64,000 bases of DNA from DAOUMF01 sp034408935 (GCA_034408935.1 DAOUMV010000015.1:3438-67437), one strand, 5' to 3'; counted from the stretch's first letter, positions 1-9,404 are shown. The notes: generated by a model not told the origin, from the letters alone. Program-made: numbers and translations.

Positions 1-1
1 G

Positions 2-1369
2 TTGAGAGACCGGGGACACACCGTCCAGGTCGTATCCGGCTCTCTGAAGCACTCTGGTCCGGACTTGGACGCCAACGTCTTCTTCGAGGGCCTGCCAGTC
101 GTGGAGGTGGACTACACGGAAGCAGCCCTGGGCTTTGAAGCTGGCCTTGATCCCATGTCGGAGCAGTTCGCGGTGCCCTTCCAGCCGAGCTATGAGGACA
201 AGCCAGCCGCGCCGGACCGGATCTTCTACAAAGTCAGCGAGAGACAGTTGACCCATCTTGTCGCAAGCTGGCTGAGAGTGCTATCCAAGGTGGCTGATGA
301 GTTTCGGCCTGACCTTGCGCACCTGCACCACTTGAACCATCTTCACCTGGCAGCGATGGGCCCATGCAGCATGCAACGGCTTCCCAAGGTGAGCCATCTA
401 CACGGCACCGAACTGAAGATGCTAGAGGAGATGAAAGGCCTCGCCGACGATGCCAGCACCTATGTCAGTCTGTGGGACAGGGAGCTCCGAAGGGCAGCGG
501 CAACGATGCACCACTTCGTTGCGATCAGCCCCGACAACGTCGTCCGAGCCAAGCATCTCTTGGGGCTCGGAGATGACAAGGTGTCCTTCGTGCCCAATGG
601 GGTAGACGTGGAACTGTTCAGGCCACGACATTGGCCGATCCAGCGGAAGATGTCCCTGCTGGAAGACCTCCTGGTGGCGTCGCCCCGCGGTTGGGACGAG
701 AGCGGAGTGGCGGGCAGCGTTCGCTATGAGCGATCGAGCCTGAAGGCCTTCGTCGATAGCTCCGGCGAGGCAAAGCCTCTCCTCCTATTTGCAGGTCGGT
801 TCCTGGACTTCAAGCGGCTGCCTCTTCTCATGGAGTCGGTGGCGTGGGCGAACCGCTTCTTCCGCCGGTCGGGGGAGGCGGTATCGCCCTTCAACTTGCT
901 CGTCTGCGGTGGCGTACCCGGCGAATGGGAGGGCGAGCATCCCCACACCGTCGCCAGCCGCCTCGCTCTCAACAACGTGTTCTTCTGCGGGTGGCTGTCT
1001 CACGACGAACTGTCCCGCGCCTTGAACCTGGCCGACATCTTCGTAGCCCCTTCCTACTATGAACCCTTCGGACAGGTCTTCCTGGAGGCGATGGCGACTG
1101 GCGTGCCGGTCATCGCCACGCGCAGCGGAGGGCCGCTCAGCTTTGTTGTCCACGAGGGCGCGAAGGCTAACGGTTGGCTGGCCGACGTGGATGATACGGG
1201 GTCGCTCGCCGCGGCGATCATCGAATCCGTCTCGAATCAATCAGAACGGGACCGACGTGGCCGCAATGCCCTGGATCTCGTCCGCAGTAGCTACAGTTGG
1301 TATACCATTGCGAAGAGGTTCGAGGAGGTCTACCGCCAGGTGCTCAACGCTCAACGCCGTAGTAGCTAA
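2..1369 (+). CDS. Glycosyltransferase family 4 (GT-B), 5' truncated by window edge
   Basis: The product transfers a sugar from an activated donor to a lipid-linked or polysaccharide acceptor at the cytoplasmic face of the membrane; donor and acceptor cannot be read from the sequence. The visible 455 residues begin at RDRGHTVQVVSG, which in GT-B enzymes lies about 30 residues after the true start, so the first strand and glycine-rich loop are missing upstream. The C-terminal donor-binding half is complete: a PLLLFAGRF strand, then the EX7E motif in EPFGQVFLE, followed by ATGVPVIATRSGGP. The TTG at position 2 is only the first in-frame start in the window. The gene faces a convergent protease gene across a perfect hairpin. 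Confidence 0.85.
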   Translation: MRDRGHTVQVVSGSLKHSGPDLDANVFFEGLPVVEVDYTEAALGFEAGLDPMSEQFAVPFQPSYEDKPAAPDRIFYKVSERQLTHLVASWLRVLSKVADEFRPDLAHLHHLNHLHLAAMGPCSMQRLPKVSHLHGTELKMLEEMKGLADDASTYVSLWDRELRRAAATMHHFVAISPDNVVRAKHLLGLGDDKVSFVPNGVDVELFRPRHWPIQRKMSLLEDLLVASPRGWDESGVAGSVRYERSSLKAFVDSSGEAKPLLLFAGRFLDFKRLPLLMESVAWANRFFRRSGEAVSPFNLLVCGGVPGEWEGEHPHTVASRLALNNVFFCGWLSHDELSRALNLADIFVAPSYYEPFGQVFLEAMATGVPVIATRSGGPLSFVVHEGAKANGWLADVDDTGSLAAAIIESVSNQSERDRRGRNALDLVRSSYSWYTIAKRFEEVYRQVLNAQRRSS

Positions 1370-1562
1370 GCCCGCTAGCCCACCTCACGGGCGCATTCAG
1401 TCCGCAAGGCCCCTCAGAGCCGTCTCCCCTTGCGGTGCGCAGACGAACCATAAGCACGCCGGCCAGCACATCCCGCGACAGGCTGCGCATGACACCCCCA
1501 TCCTGCGCCCCTAGGATGCGCTATCCGAAAGGGGGAGGTGGAACGGAGATCACCATGATCTA

Positions 1563-1611
1563 GCTGGTGGCGATCCCTCCTGAGGCGGGCGGACTTGGGA
1601 TCGCCACCAGC
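1563..1611. terminator. Bidirectional hairpin terminator between convergent genes
   Basis: A perfect 15-bp inverted repeat (arms 1563-1577 and 1597-1611, 19-nt loop) lies between the glycosyltransferase on + and the protease on -. There is no U-tract, so termination is inferred from the position and from the strength of the stem. Confidence 0.6.
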
Positions 1612-1624
1612 GCTTCTCTTCCCG

Positions 1625-4066
1625 CTATGGAGCCGCGGCCGAGCGCGGGGCCATGCCCACTATCGGCTGGTTGAGAGCGATGGCGCCCGTGGAGCCGAAG
1701 AAAGCGGCATCGCCGAAAGCGAAGATGCCCCCGTCGGTGGCGATGAGCCAGTAGCCGGTGCCCGTTGACGTGGCCGCCATGCCTACGATCGGCTGGTTGA
1801 GGGCGATGGCACCCGTGGAGCCATGGAAGCCGGCATCGCCGAAAGCGAAGATGCCCCCATCGGTGGCCACGAGCCAGTAGCCGTTGCCACTTGGTCTGGC
1901 GGCCATGCCCACGATCGGCTGGTTGAGGGCGATGGCGCCTGTGGAGCCATAGAAGACGGCATCGCCGAAAGCGAAGATGCCCCCGTCCGAGGCCACGAGC
2001 CAGTAGCCGTTGCCAGTCGGGGTGGCGGCCATGCCCACGATAGGCTGGTTGAGCGCCATGGCACCCGTGGAACCGAAGAAAGCGGCATCACCGAATGCGA
2101 AGATGCCCCCGTCCGAGGCCACGAGCCAGTAGCCGTTGCCGCTTGGTGTGGCCGCCATGCCCACGATAGGCTGGTTGAGGGCGATGGCACCCGTGGAGCC
2201 ATGGAAGGCGGCATCGCCGAAAGCGAATATGCCCCCGTCCGAGGCCACTAGCCAGTAGCCGTTGCCGCTTGGGGTGGCTGCCATGCCCACGATCGGCTGG
2301 TTGAGCGCCATGGCACCCGTGGAGCCGTAGAAAGGAGCATCGCCGAAGGCGAAGATGCCCCCATCGGAGGCGCCGAGCCAGTAGCCACGGGTGACCACCG
2401 AGAAGCGGGCGGTCACGGAGCGGTTGCGGTTCATCGTGACCGTGGTGGGGTTGACGCCGTTGTTGGCGGTGCCCGACCACGACGACCACCGGAAGTTCGT
2501 GTCTGGGTCGGCGGTGAGGCGAACCACCGTGCCCGGTGTGTACTGGCCGTTGGGGCACGAGCCGGAGCTCGTGGGGCTCCTCGTCACCGAGCCGCCACCA
2601 CCGGGTCTAACGCTCGTGCTCAGAATGTAGCAGTCGGGTGATCCAACTGCGTCCCTTCCGGCGAGGGCGGTAACGCCGGTGTTCGTGGGGTCAAGCCAGT
2701 CCCTCAGGCGCGAGGAGGCTGTACCACCACCATCCCACGAACCGTGGAAACGCCCGTACCAATCCGAAAGGTTGTTGCTGCAGGCTGCATACCCGCCGTG
2801 CAGCTGTCCCACGATCCGGTGAGACGGGTTGAAGAGCGGAGAGCCCGAGGACCCTGGCTCTGTCGTCCCGACGTCCCAGTCCGTCACTCGAATATGGGTG
2901 CTGTCGCCGGGAACGGAGGTCCAAAGGTACGACGTGATTGTGGTGGCGTCGTTCTCGAAGCTGATCCGTTTTTCTTCCCCCTGCGGATGGTGAATGGCAG
3001 TTGCGCTGGCTGGAGCGACGTCTTTCCGGCTCCAGCCCGCGTAGTGGACGTTATAGGCCTGGTTGACGGGGTCATCCAGTTCAAGCAAGGTCATGTCCGT
3101 AGGAGAGTAGTCGGCCCGGAAGTAAGCTCCGGTGTTGAATTGGTTGAGCTGCCCATTGCCAGCTTGACCGCTTGCGGGGCTGCCGGGCGTGCGGCAGGTC
3201 GAGTTTTGATAGTTCCAGTACGCAACAACGGTAGAAGCGTTGCTAGAACTGACCCCGCAGTGGTCGGCGGTCAGGAAGTAAGGCGTTTTGTCCTGGGCGG
3301 TGTTATTGACGAGTGCGCCACTGCATAGATATATGCCCGATCTAGTGTAGCGCGCGACCGAGCGGATCTCATCGCGCCAGGCATTCCCTTGGGAGCAGAC
3401 CACATCCACGTTGCAGGACCCGGACTTCTCGCCGGACTGTTCGGGCGCGGCGCCAAATCCGCGATAGCCATGGCTGACCTGAGCCAGGCTGAGCTCCAGT
3501 TGAGACTCAACCGCGGCCGGCAGCCTGACTTCAACGACGATCTCATCGCCCGTTATGATCGGAGTCCAGAGCTGGCCGTGAGCTTCGTTATCGGCCTCGG
3601 TAAATGGCCCGATGACTGTTGCGTGGTCTGGGCTGTAGACAAGCAGACTGCCGCCCGCTGGCATAACATAGCGGTCGAACCCGAGGTTGAGCGATAGCGC
3701 CCCAGGCGAAGAAACCCGCAACCGCCAGAGACGGGTGCTATCCTCCAGCGTTTCCCACGTCCCGGCCTTGGAGGGTGTCTTGTCGACCCCCAGAGGCACG
3801 GCAAACTGGTAGGGGCCGCCGGGACCGCCTTTTTCCCCTTCCACGATATCTTGGTCATCCACCGGGGGCATCGTCAGCTCCCGCACTTGGCTCAGCGGCT
3901 GCGCCCCGTCAGCCGTTTGAGCCGGGGACTGACTCACTTCAATCGCGGACTGGCTGTCATCCTCTTGTCCTGAGAGTTCCGTTATCCCACCCGCCGCCGA
4001 CAACACCAGCGCCGTCAGCAGCGCCAGCGCCAACACGCACAGTAGGGCAAATCGCCGATATCGCAT
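1625..4066 (-). CDS. Secreted lysyl-endopeptidase-like serine protease with C-terminal six-unit GYWL repeat
   Basis: This 813-residue protein is predicted to be exported and to cleave extracellular proteins. Residues 1-27 form a signal peptide. Residues about 215-470 match the trypsin-fold lysyl endopeptidase group: catalytic His269 in LTADHCG, Asp324 in SPTDMTLLEL and Ser407 in EPGSSGSP, with several cysteines. Residues 480-556 look like a bacterial InlB-type beta repeat (GGGGSV, then NRSVTARF). Residues 561-812 are exactly six 42-residue units starting GYWLxASDGGIFAFGDA. A GGGAGGG-type ribosome site precedes the ATG. Two other secreted proteins in the window carry the same repeat fused to different domains, so it is probably a shared extracellular module, possibly a six-bladed propeller (inference). 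Lysine specificity is not proven. Confidence 0.85.
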   Translation of the reverse strand: MRYRRFALLCVLALALLTALVLSAAGGITELSGQEDDSQSAIEVSQSPAQTADGAQPLSQVRELTMPPVDDQDIVEGEKGGPGGPYQFAVPLGVDKTPSKAGTWETLEDSTRLWRLRVSSPGALSLNLGFDRYVMPAGGSLLVYSPDHATVIGPFTEADNEAHGQLWTPIITGDEIVVEVRLPAAVESQLELSLAQVSHGYRGFGAAPEQSGEKSGSCNVDVVCSQGNAWRDEIRSVARYTRSGIYLCSGALVNNTAQDKTPYFLTADHCGVSSSNASTVVAYWNYQNSTCRTPGSPASGQAGNGQLNQFNTGAYFRADYSPTDMTLLELDDPVNQAYNVHYAGWSRKDVAPASATAIHHPQGEEKRISFENDATTITSYLWTSVPGDSTHIRVTDWDVGTTEPGSSGSPLFNPSHRIVGQLHGGYAACSNNLSDWYGRFHGSWDGGGTASSRLRDWLDPTNTGVTALAGRDAVGSPDCYILSTSVRPGGGGSVTRSPTSSGSCPNGQYTPGTVVRLTADPDTNFRWSSWSGTANNGVNPTTVTMNRNRSVTARFSVVTRGYWLGASDGGIFAFGDAPFYGSTGAMALNQPIVGMAATPSGNGYWLVASDGGIFAFGDAAFHGSTGAIALNQPIVGMAATPSGNGYWLVASDGGIFAFGDAAFFGSTGAMALNQPIVGMAATPTGNGYWLVASDGGIFAFGDAVFYGSTGAIALNQPIVGMAARPSGNGYWLVATDGGIFAFGDAGFHGSTGAIALNQPIVGMAATSTGTGYWLIATDGGIFAFGDAAFFGSTGAIALNQPIVGMAPRSAAAP
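1631..2386 (-). repeat. Six tandem 126-bp units encoding the GYWL repeat
   Basis: Six in-frame 126-bp units (42 residues each) occupy the 3' end of the protease gene. The units are very similar at the DNA level, which suggests recent expansion or gene conversion. Confidence 0.9.
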
Positions 4067-4259
4067 CTGGCTCCCTCCCTTCGGGTTTGCGGACAGGCAC
4101 GCACGAGGTGGCCCAGCTTATCGCACAGCCCTGAACAGTAGCAGCTTGGCCAAGAACAGTCAATACGGGAAATCACGTAGAAGGCACCGGCAAGTCAAGC
4201 CCGGGCAGGCGCCGTCGTGCGGGCTATTGGAGATACGGGAAGAGGCGCGGTGGAAATCC

Positions 4260-6296
4260 CTATCCGTCTACTCTCCAGACGTGTATCAGGGACTTGTCCC
4301 CATCGGCCAATGGTTCGAAGACGTACAGTAGACCTCGCTCGCGGTCGAAACTTGCCGCGCCAACGTGCTGCAATTGTTGGGTGGATTCGATGTGATACAG
4401 GTACTCATCGATCTCCAGAATCGCGTACGGCTGAGGCTCGTAGCTTTCCATCTCACCCCTGGCCACTGCGGCCAGATCGGCGGGGTCGTAGAAGAGCATC
4501 TGTCCCACAAAGCTGTCGGACCACCAACCCCTATTCTCACAGTCAAGACAAGGTCCGTCGGGGTTCCCGTACCAGCAGTCCCCCTGGCCTTTGGTGCCGA
4601 CAAAGATGACAGCGGCTTTGTCACCGGCTGTTAGCCAGGCACCGCCTGACCATTCGTCGGAATGGTGGTAGTTGCTCAGCGTGAACTCATCCGGCGCGGT
4701 GACGTCGGTGTACAGGAGCAGGGGGATAGTGGAGAGCGTGCTGCCCGGCGGCGGCGGATTGCCTTCGTTCCACGGCCCGTAGGCGAAGAGCGATGGGCCT
4801 TGCGCCCCCTGGCCACCGTCCCGGAACCGGCCTGTAGCCAGGTACATCCCCGGCGTGTTGGTGTCCGCCCAGGTCTGGGGAATGGCAAAGATGTAGTCCG
4901 TGGTGACGTAGTTCCAGTAGTCCCCGATACGCCACGCTCCTGCGGTCTTGGGGTTGGACAGATCTAGTTCGCTCCAGCCGTGGGAGGGGTTCGTCTCGCC
5001 TTCCCCCATGTGCTGCGCCCAGCAGAAATACAGCTTGCCTGTCGTTTGCTCACCCTGCGCTGGCAGGTATTCCAGCCCGGCCCGGGGAATCTCAAACTCA
5101 CCGAACAAGCCCCCTCGGATGTTCTGGAAATCCTGCAAGGTGGTCGCGGTATTCAGATCATGTACGTTCCTACCCGGGGAAATGATGGGGACGGGGATAC
5201 TTATCTCCGAGACATACTGGTTCCAGTCGTGCCCCGTCCCGAAAATGGAACCGGGGTATCCATCGGCCGGTCCGTCGGGATCGCCATCCGGGTAATAGGT
5301 CATGGCAGCGCCGCTGTATTGCCAACCTATTTCCTCTGGTCCGTTTGGCAGCCTGAATGCGCCCAGGTACGCCAGGTCAGTCGGTTGGATGAGCCCTCTT
5401 GCAGTGCCTGCCGAAATATCGGCCGCCATGTCTACGATCGGCTGGTTGAGAGGAATGTTGCCCGCGGAGCCATGGAAGCCAGCATCGCCGTAAGTGAAGA
5501 TGCCCCCGTCGGAGGCGACGAGCCAGTAGCCGTTGCCGCTCGGCGTGGCCGCCATGCCCACAACCGGCTGGTTGAGAGGAATGTTGCCCGTGGAGCCATG
5601 GAAGCCAGCATCGCCGAAAGCGAAGATGCCCCCGTCCGAGGCCACCAGCCAGTAGCCGTTGCCGCTCGGGATGGTCGCCATGCCCACAACCGGCTGGTTG
5701 AGAGGAATGTTGCCGGTAGAGCCATGGAAGCCGGCATCCCCGTAAGTGAAGATGCCCCCGTCGGAGGCCACCAGCCAGTAGCCGTTGCCACTTGGGATAG
5801 CGGCCATGCCCACTATCGGCTGGTTGAGGGCGATGTCACCCGTGGACCCGTGGAAACCGGCATCGCCGAACGCGAAGATGCCCCCGTCGGAGGCGACGAG
5901 CCAGTAGCCGTTGCCGCTTGGCGTGGCCGCCATGCCCACAACCGGCTGGTTGAGAGGAATGTTGCCCGTGGAGCCGAAGAAAGCGGCATCACCGTAGGTG
6001 AAGATGCCCCCGTCGGAGGCGACGAGCCAGTAGCCGTTGCCGCTTGGCGTGGCCGCCATGCCCACAACCGGCTGGTTGAGAGGAATGTTGCCCGTGGAGC
6101 CATGGAAACCGGCATCCCCGTAAGTGAAGACGCCCCCGTCAGAGGCTACGAGCCAGTAGCCGTTGCCGCTCGGCGTGGCGGTGTTGGTCCTGACCGCTTC
6201 TTGCGGGTCCCCTTCTCGTCCGCTGGCGGCCAGGCCGACTAGGGCCCCCAGAAGTACAAGACCCAGAAGACTTGCACAGATCCCGCTTCTTGGCAC
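4260..6296 (-). CDS. Secreted GYWL-repeat protein with unknown C-terminal domain
   Basis: A 678-residue exported protein. Residues 1-25 are a signal peptide. Residues 46-297 are six 42-residue GYWLVASDGG units, alternating between IFAFGDA and IFTYGDA types. Residues about 305-678 form one domain I do not recognise. It starts IQPTDLAYLGAFRLP and is rich in Trp, Tyr, Gly and Asp, with motifs such as GTGHDWNQY, WAQHMGEGE and YNYHHSDEW-like stretches, and four cysteines near CWYGNPDGPCLDC that could bind metal or form disulfides. The aromatic, low-Lys composition suits an extracellular carbohydrate-related or propeller domain, but that is inference. It is transcribed in the same direction as the neighbouring protease, which carries the same repeat. 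Confidence 0.8.
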   Translation of the reverse strand: MPRSGICASLLGLVLLGALVGLAASGREGDPQEAVRTNTATPSGNGYWLVASDGGVFTYGDAGFHGSTGNIPLNQPVVGMAATPSGNGYWLVASDGGIFTYGDAAFFGSTGNIPLNQPVVGMAATPSGNGYWLVASDGGIFAFGDAGFHGSTGDIALNQPIVGMAAIPSGNGYWLVASDGGIFTYGDAGFHGSTGNIPLNQPVVGMATIPSGNGYWLVASDGGIFAFGDAGFHGSTGNIPLNQPVVGMAATPSGNGYWLVASDGGIFTYGDAGFHGSAGNIPLNQPIVDMAADISAGTARGLIQPTDLAYLGAFRLPNGPEEIGWQYSGAAMTYYPDGDPDGPADGYPGSIFGTGHDWNQYVSEISIPVPIISPGRNVHDLNTATTLQDFQNIRGGLFGEFEIPRAGLEYLPAQGEQTTGKLYFCWAQHMGEGETNPSHGWSELDLSNPKTAGAWRIGDYWNYVTTDYIFAIPQTWADTNTPGMYLATGRFRDGGQGAQGPSLFAYGPWNEGNPPPPGSTLSTIPLLLYTDVTAPDEFTLSNYHHSDEWSGGAWLTAGDKAAVIFVGTKGQGDCWYGNPDGPCLDCENRGWWSDSFVGQMLFYDPADLAAVARGEMESYEPQPYAILEIDEYLYHIESTQQLQHVGAASFDRERGLLYVFEPLADGDKSLIHVWRVDG
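5406..6161 (-). repeat. Six tandem 126-bp units encoding the GYWL repeat (second set)
   Basis: Six 126-bp units lie at the 5' end of the gene, residues 46-297. In this protein the repeat is N-terminal, whereas in the neighbouring protease it is C-terminal. Confidence 0.9.
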
Positions 6297-6449
6297 TGTC
6301 CCCCAATCCAGAGATGGCTCAGTTGGACACCAGAATTATAAGACTATCGGGGATTCCTGTGCAGGGGCAGCCTCAATCGTGTCTCCAGGGGATGCAGACG
6401 AGGTCGGCTGGCATCTACCCCATGTCTGTGGGGCATCGCCTGAGGACAG

Positions 6450-9158
6450 CTAGCATCGAATGAGTTCGTGCCAGCAAGTCCCCCACTGCTCTGTAACCTC
6501 GACTACGGCTGCCACCGAGCGCTCTGCTCCCTCGGACGGACTGTTCACGACCGACTGTTGCAGCACCATCGTGCTGCTGCCACCTCCGTCCAGGTTTATC
6601 GCATTGACGAGTCCAAGCTGACTCAGATACTCCTGAAGCTCCACAAGAGTCATGCCTACCGAAGCACTGCTTCGTCCATCGACGACGACGAAGTACACAA
6701 ACCCCTCGCTATCGATGCCAATGGCAGTCCTGGGGTGTCTGCCGCCTGAGTAGTATCCGAGGTCGCCAGGAGTACCGTTCTGAATGAGGGCGTGAGACCC
6801 ACCCACGACAAAGTCGACATCTGGGATGGGAAATGAAGTCGAAAACGTGAGGGGCTGGTCGATGTTCTGCCTGATCCACTCGGCTGCCTCGCCCGTCCCA
6901 ACCAGTACGAACTCCCCCACTCTGAGGGGGATATTCTCTATTGGGCCGCAGGCGAACTGATAGGCGGTGCTCGTCGCTGGGTCAGCCGGGGCGAATAGCC
7001 CGTAGCAGCCATCCACGCCCAAGGAAAGGTTTGTCCCCCAGTACGCGTTGAAGAGTGCGAGGCTGTTGCCCGCAGGTGCCCTATTGATCACCTGAAGGCG
7101 TCTGGGGTCACCAGCCGGGGGGTTCAAGTAGACTTCGAATTCTTCCCCTGTGCCCACCCAAGAGTTGAGATTGCGATCAAGAGCGAAGACAACCTGCGCT
7201 GACCCTGGAGAGTAGACCACGTTACCCCCGGAGACGATGGGGCCTAGAGTGAAGTATTCTCCACTGTCAAGGTTGAAGAAGTCTCCGTTTATAGAGACAA
7301 GGGTATTCCGAGATCGGGCTGAGTTGCCTACAGTGCTGGGATGGCCGAGATAGTCTGCCGCTGGCGCCGCGTGCAGTTGAAGGTCGGAGTCCTGAAGATC
7401 CACACGTGTCAGGAATAGCCGCACCGGCCCTGGCAGTACTTCTTCTCTGTAGCAGAGTTCCTCGGTGATGATCCGCCAGCCGCTCGGACATGGCGGTGGC
7501 GGGCCAACAACCAGCAGGTCGGCAGTGACGGTCTGGTCTCCACTGGACACGGTTATCTCAAAGGTCCGCGTTTCGCCATACGACAGGTCTACAAAGATCT
7601 CTTGGCCGGTTTCTCCGCCGCTCCACTTGTAGGAGTACTCCCCGGTACCTCCACTGGCCACAGCACGAAGAAGCGTTGGGCTCTGCTCAGCACCCTCTAT
7701 CTCCACGAGAACCGGCGGATCGTGGGTAGTGAAAGCCCACTGATACGGGACAACTGGATCTCCATCGATTGACACGCCGCCGGCCGACACTACGTAGGTT
7801 GTCGAGTACTCAAGCGCCTGGGGTTTCCAGGTCACCACCTGATCGTTTTCCCAGTCGAAGCTTCCAGGCACCTCTGGTTCGATCCGAAAGGCCTCTTCGA
7901 CCGTTTTTCGGTCGACTTGCCGCTCGAACTGGATTCTAACCAGAGAGTCCTGCGGGAGGCCGGCGCCGATAGGCTGCGCCTCAATCACCCTAGGTTGAGA
8001 CCTAGTAGTGAAGGTCCACTCGGATCGGACTAGCGGATCTCCTCCGATTGCCACACCTCCCACCGAAACCACATATGTTGTCGAGTACTGGAGGTCGGAT
8101 GGCCTCCAGTTCAAGACCCGGTCGTTTTCCCATTCGAAGTTGCCTGCGGCGGAAGGTTCGACCTTGAAACCTTCCTCAACCGTTTGCCGGTCGACTGCCC
8201 GCTCAAACTCGATCCTCACCGCCGAATCAAGGGGCAAGTCGTTGCCGACAGGTGCCGCTTCTGCCACGCCTGGTCGGCGCCAGGTAGCGAAGTCCAGAGA
8301 GAACTCTTCGACTCCTTCGTGACCAAACGTGTCCTTGATATCTCCCCCGACTGTCAGAGTGTAGCTAGTGAAGATCTGCCACCGGTCCTTCGGAGTCACC
8401 CAGAGCTCCGTTCCGCCTCCGGAGGACCTCTTGATGGTCGTCGTTACCTCAGCGGAAGGCTCGACATTCAGATGTTTGTCCTGCCAGAGAACCTCCTCAT
8501 TGAATACCAGGACAATCGAGCTAGATGTAGGGACGTTCTTGAAGTCATTGTGGAGGGCTGAGCCAACGCGGGCATCTACCACCCGTGGCACAGTGATCGT
8601 CTCAAAGGTCAGGGATTGATCCTTGAGGGCCACGGTGTAGTTGGTTTCAGGCTCAAACAGACGCGATTTCTGGGGATTGATGGTCACCTTCGTGTTGCCC
8701 CCCGGAAGCCATTCGAGCCAGGGTAACTCCGCGATGCGCTCCACCGCCAGATCCTCTTCCCCGACCGGAAGCGGTGGATGGATGTCGAGGAGCTCCAAGG
8801 CCTCTTTTTCGGAGAAGCTGCCCCGGATTTCGAGAACTATCTGCGAGTCCAGCCGAGCCTTTCCCTCAGCCTCGTCCACCTCGAAGGACGGCTCGGCGAG
8901 AGGAGCGCGATGGATCAAGGGGTAGGCAAGCGTGACAAATCCCGCCACCACCAAGAGGATGAGCGCGGCAACCCCCCCGGCCACCGCTTTAGAGCGGACT
9001 GTCTGCGAGTCCAGCTGCGCCTTTCCCTCAGCCTCGTCCGCCTCTAAGGACGGCTCGGCCAGAGGGCCGCGAGAGATCAAGGGGTGGGCAAGCGTGACGA
9101 ATCCCGCCACCACCAATAGGATGAGCGCGGCAACCGTCCTGGCCACCGCTCTAGACAT
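6450..9158 (-). CDS. Phosphodiester glycosidase (NAGPA/DUF2233 domain) with Ig-like repeats
   Basis: A 902-residue surface protein. The C-terminal domain (about 590-890) matches the phosphodiester glycosidase family, which cleaves sugar-phosphodiester bonds: NGDFFNLDSGEY, VVGGSHALI, GRHPRTAIGID, VVVDGRS and INLDGGGSSTMV are its conserved blocks. Between residues 110 and 560 there are at least three SbsA-type bacterial Ig-like units (for example VRIQFERQVDRKTVEEAFRI) and a PKD-like unit. Residues 1-108 are a tandem duplication of a 54-residue block, each copy carrying a VAALILLVVAGFVTLA membrane segment. The protein is therefore probably membrane anchored, with the catalytic domain outside. 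The substrate is not known. GC is a little lower than in neighbouring genes. Confidence 0.85.
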   Translation of the reverse strand: MSRAVARTVAALILLVVAGFVTLAHPLISRGPLAEPSLEADEAEGKAQLDSQTVRSKAVAGGVAALILLVVAGFVTLAYPLIHRAPLAEPSFEVDEAEGKARLDSQIVLEIRGSFSEKEALELLDIHPPLPVGEEDLAVERIAELPWLEWLPGGNTKVTINPQKSRLFEPETNYTVALKDQSLTFETITVPRVVDARVGSALHNDFKNVPTSSSIVLVFNEEVLWQDKHLNVEPSAEVTTTIKRSSGGGTELWVTPKDRWQIFTSYTLTVGGDIKDTFGHEGVEEFSLDFATWRRPGVAEAAPVGNDLPLDSAVRIEFERAVDRQTVEEGFKVEPSAAGNFEWENDRVLNWRPSDLQYSTTYVVSVGGVAIGGDPLVRSEWTFTTRSQPRVIEAQPIGAGLPQDSLVRIQFERQVDRKTVEEAFRIEPEVPGSFDWENDQVVTWKPQALEYSTTYVVSAGGVSIDGDPVVPYQWAFTTHDPPVLVEIEGAEQSPTLLRAVASGGTGEYSYKWSGGETGQEIFVDLSYGETRTFEITVSSGDQTVTADLLVVGPPPPCPSGWRIITEELCYREEVLPGPVRLFLTRVDLQDSDLQLHAAPAADYLGHPSTVGNSARSRNTLVSINGDFFNLDSGEYFTLGPIVSGGNVVYSPGSAQVVFALDRNLNSWVGTGEEFEVYLNPPAGDPRRLQVINRAPAGNSLALFNAYWGTNLSLGVDGCYGLFAPADPATSTAYQFACGPIENIPLRVGEFVLVGTGEAAEWIRQNIDQPLTFSTSFPIPDVDFVVGGSHALIQNGTPGDLGYYSGGRHPRTAIGIDSEGFVYFVVVDGRSSASVGMTLVELQEYLSQLGLVNAINLDGGGSSTMVLQQSVVNSPSEGAERSVAAVVEVTEQWGTCWHELIRC
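8835..9158 (-). repeat. 162-bp tandem duplication encoding the N-terminal membrane segment
   Basis: Residues 1-54 and 55-108 align without gaps, with about 43 of 54 residues identical. The duplicated DNA is 2 x 162 bp, so the reading frame is kept and the number of membrane segments doubles. Confidence 0.85.
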
Positions 9159-9322
9159 GTCGCCTCATCCTCCCCCACCCCCTCTGTGTGACAAGTATAG
9201 TGTCCTACCGACCCGAGAAGCTGTCCAGTGCGTTCCAGAAAGGCGCGGCGGACATCGACTGCAGACTTTTCTCCTATTGTCGCGAGCCGGGCCGTGGCGA
9301 TCTGCAACGGCCCCGTGCCCTC

Positions 9323-9359
9323 ACATCGCTGACAAACGATGGCGCGCTCGGTGGGACTC
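9323..9359. repeat. Direct repeat copy A of the tRNA-Arg 3' end (37 bp)
   Basis: The 37 bp are identical to 9682-9718, which covers the 3' end of the intact tRNA-Arg gene plus flanking DNA. The offset is 359 bp. The two copies bracket a decayed GIY-YIG nuclease gene. Confidence 0.85.
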
Positions 9360-9374
9360 TCCGCCCTCGGCGGA
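9360..9374. repeat. Palindrome TCCGCC-ctc-GGCGGA
   Basis: A 6-bp stem with a 3-nt loop occupies the place of the T-loop in the tRNA-Arg pseudogene. Other members of the same pattern lie at 9390-9404, 17688-17705 (6-nt loop), 20568-20580 (one pair shorter) and 32979-32993. Confidence 0.65.
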
Positions 9375-9389
9375 CACGACCTCAGCCTC

Positions 9390-9404
9390 TCCGCCTGAGG
9401 CGGA
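9390..9404. repeat. Palindrome TCCGCC-tga-GGCGGA
   Basis: This is a second palindrome of the same family. It replaces the anticodon loop of the tRNA-Arg pseudogene. Confidence 0.65.

Noticed and set aside
1823..2251. Open frame on + reading EDAPVGGHEPVAVA-like repeats
   Set aside because: It is the reverse-strand shadow of the GYWL repeats; similar shadows lie at 4980-6242 and 18230-19690. The long open frames come from repeat composition and have no ribosome site or signal.
5406..6161. CRISPR array
   Set aside because: The 126-bp units are adjacent, in frame and coding, with no unique spacers.
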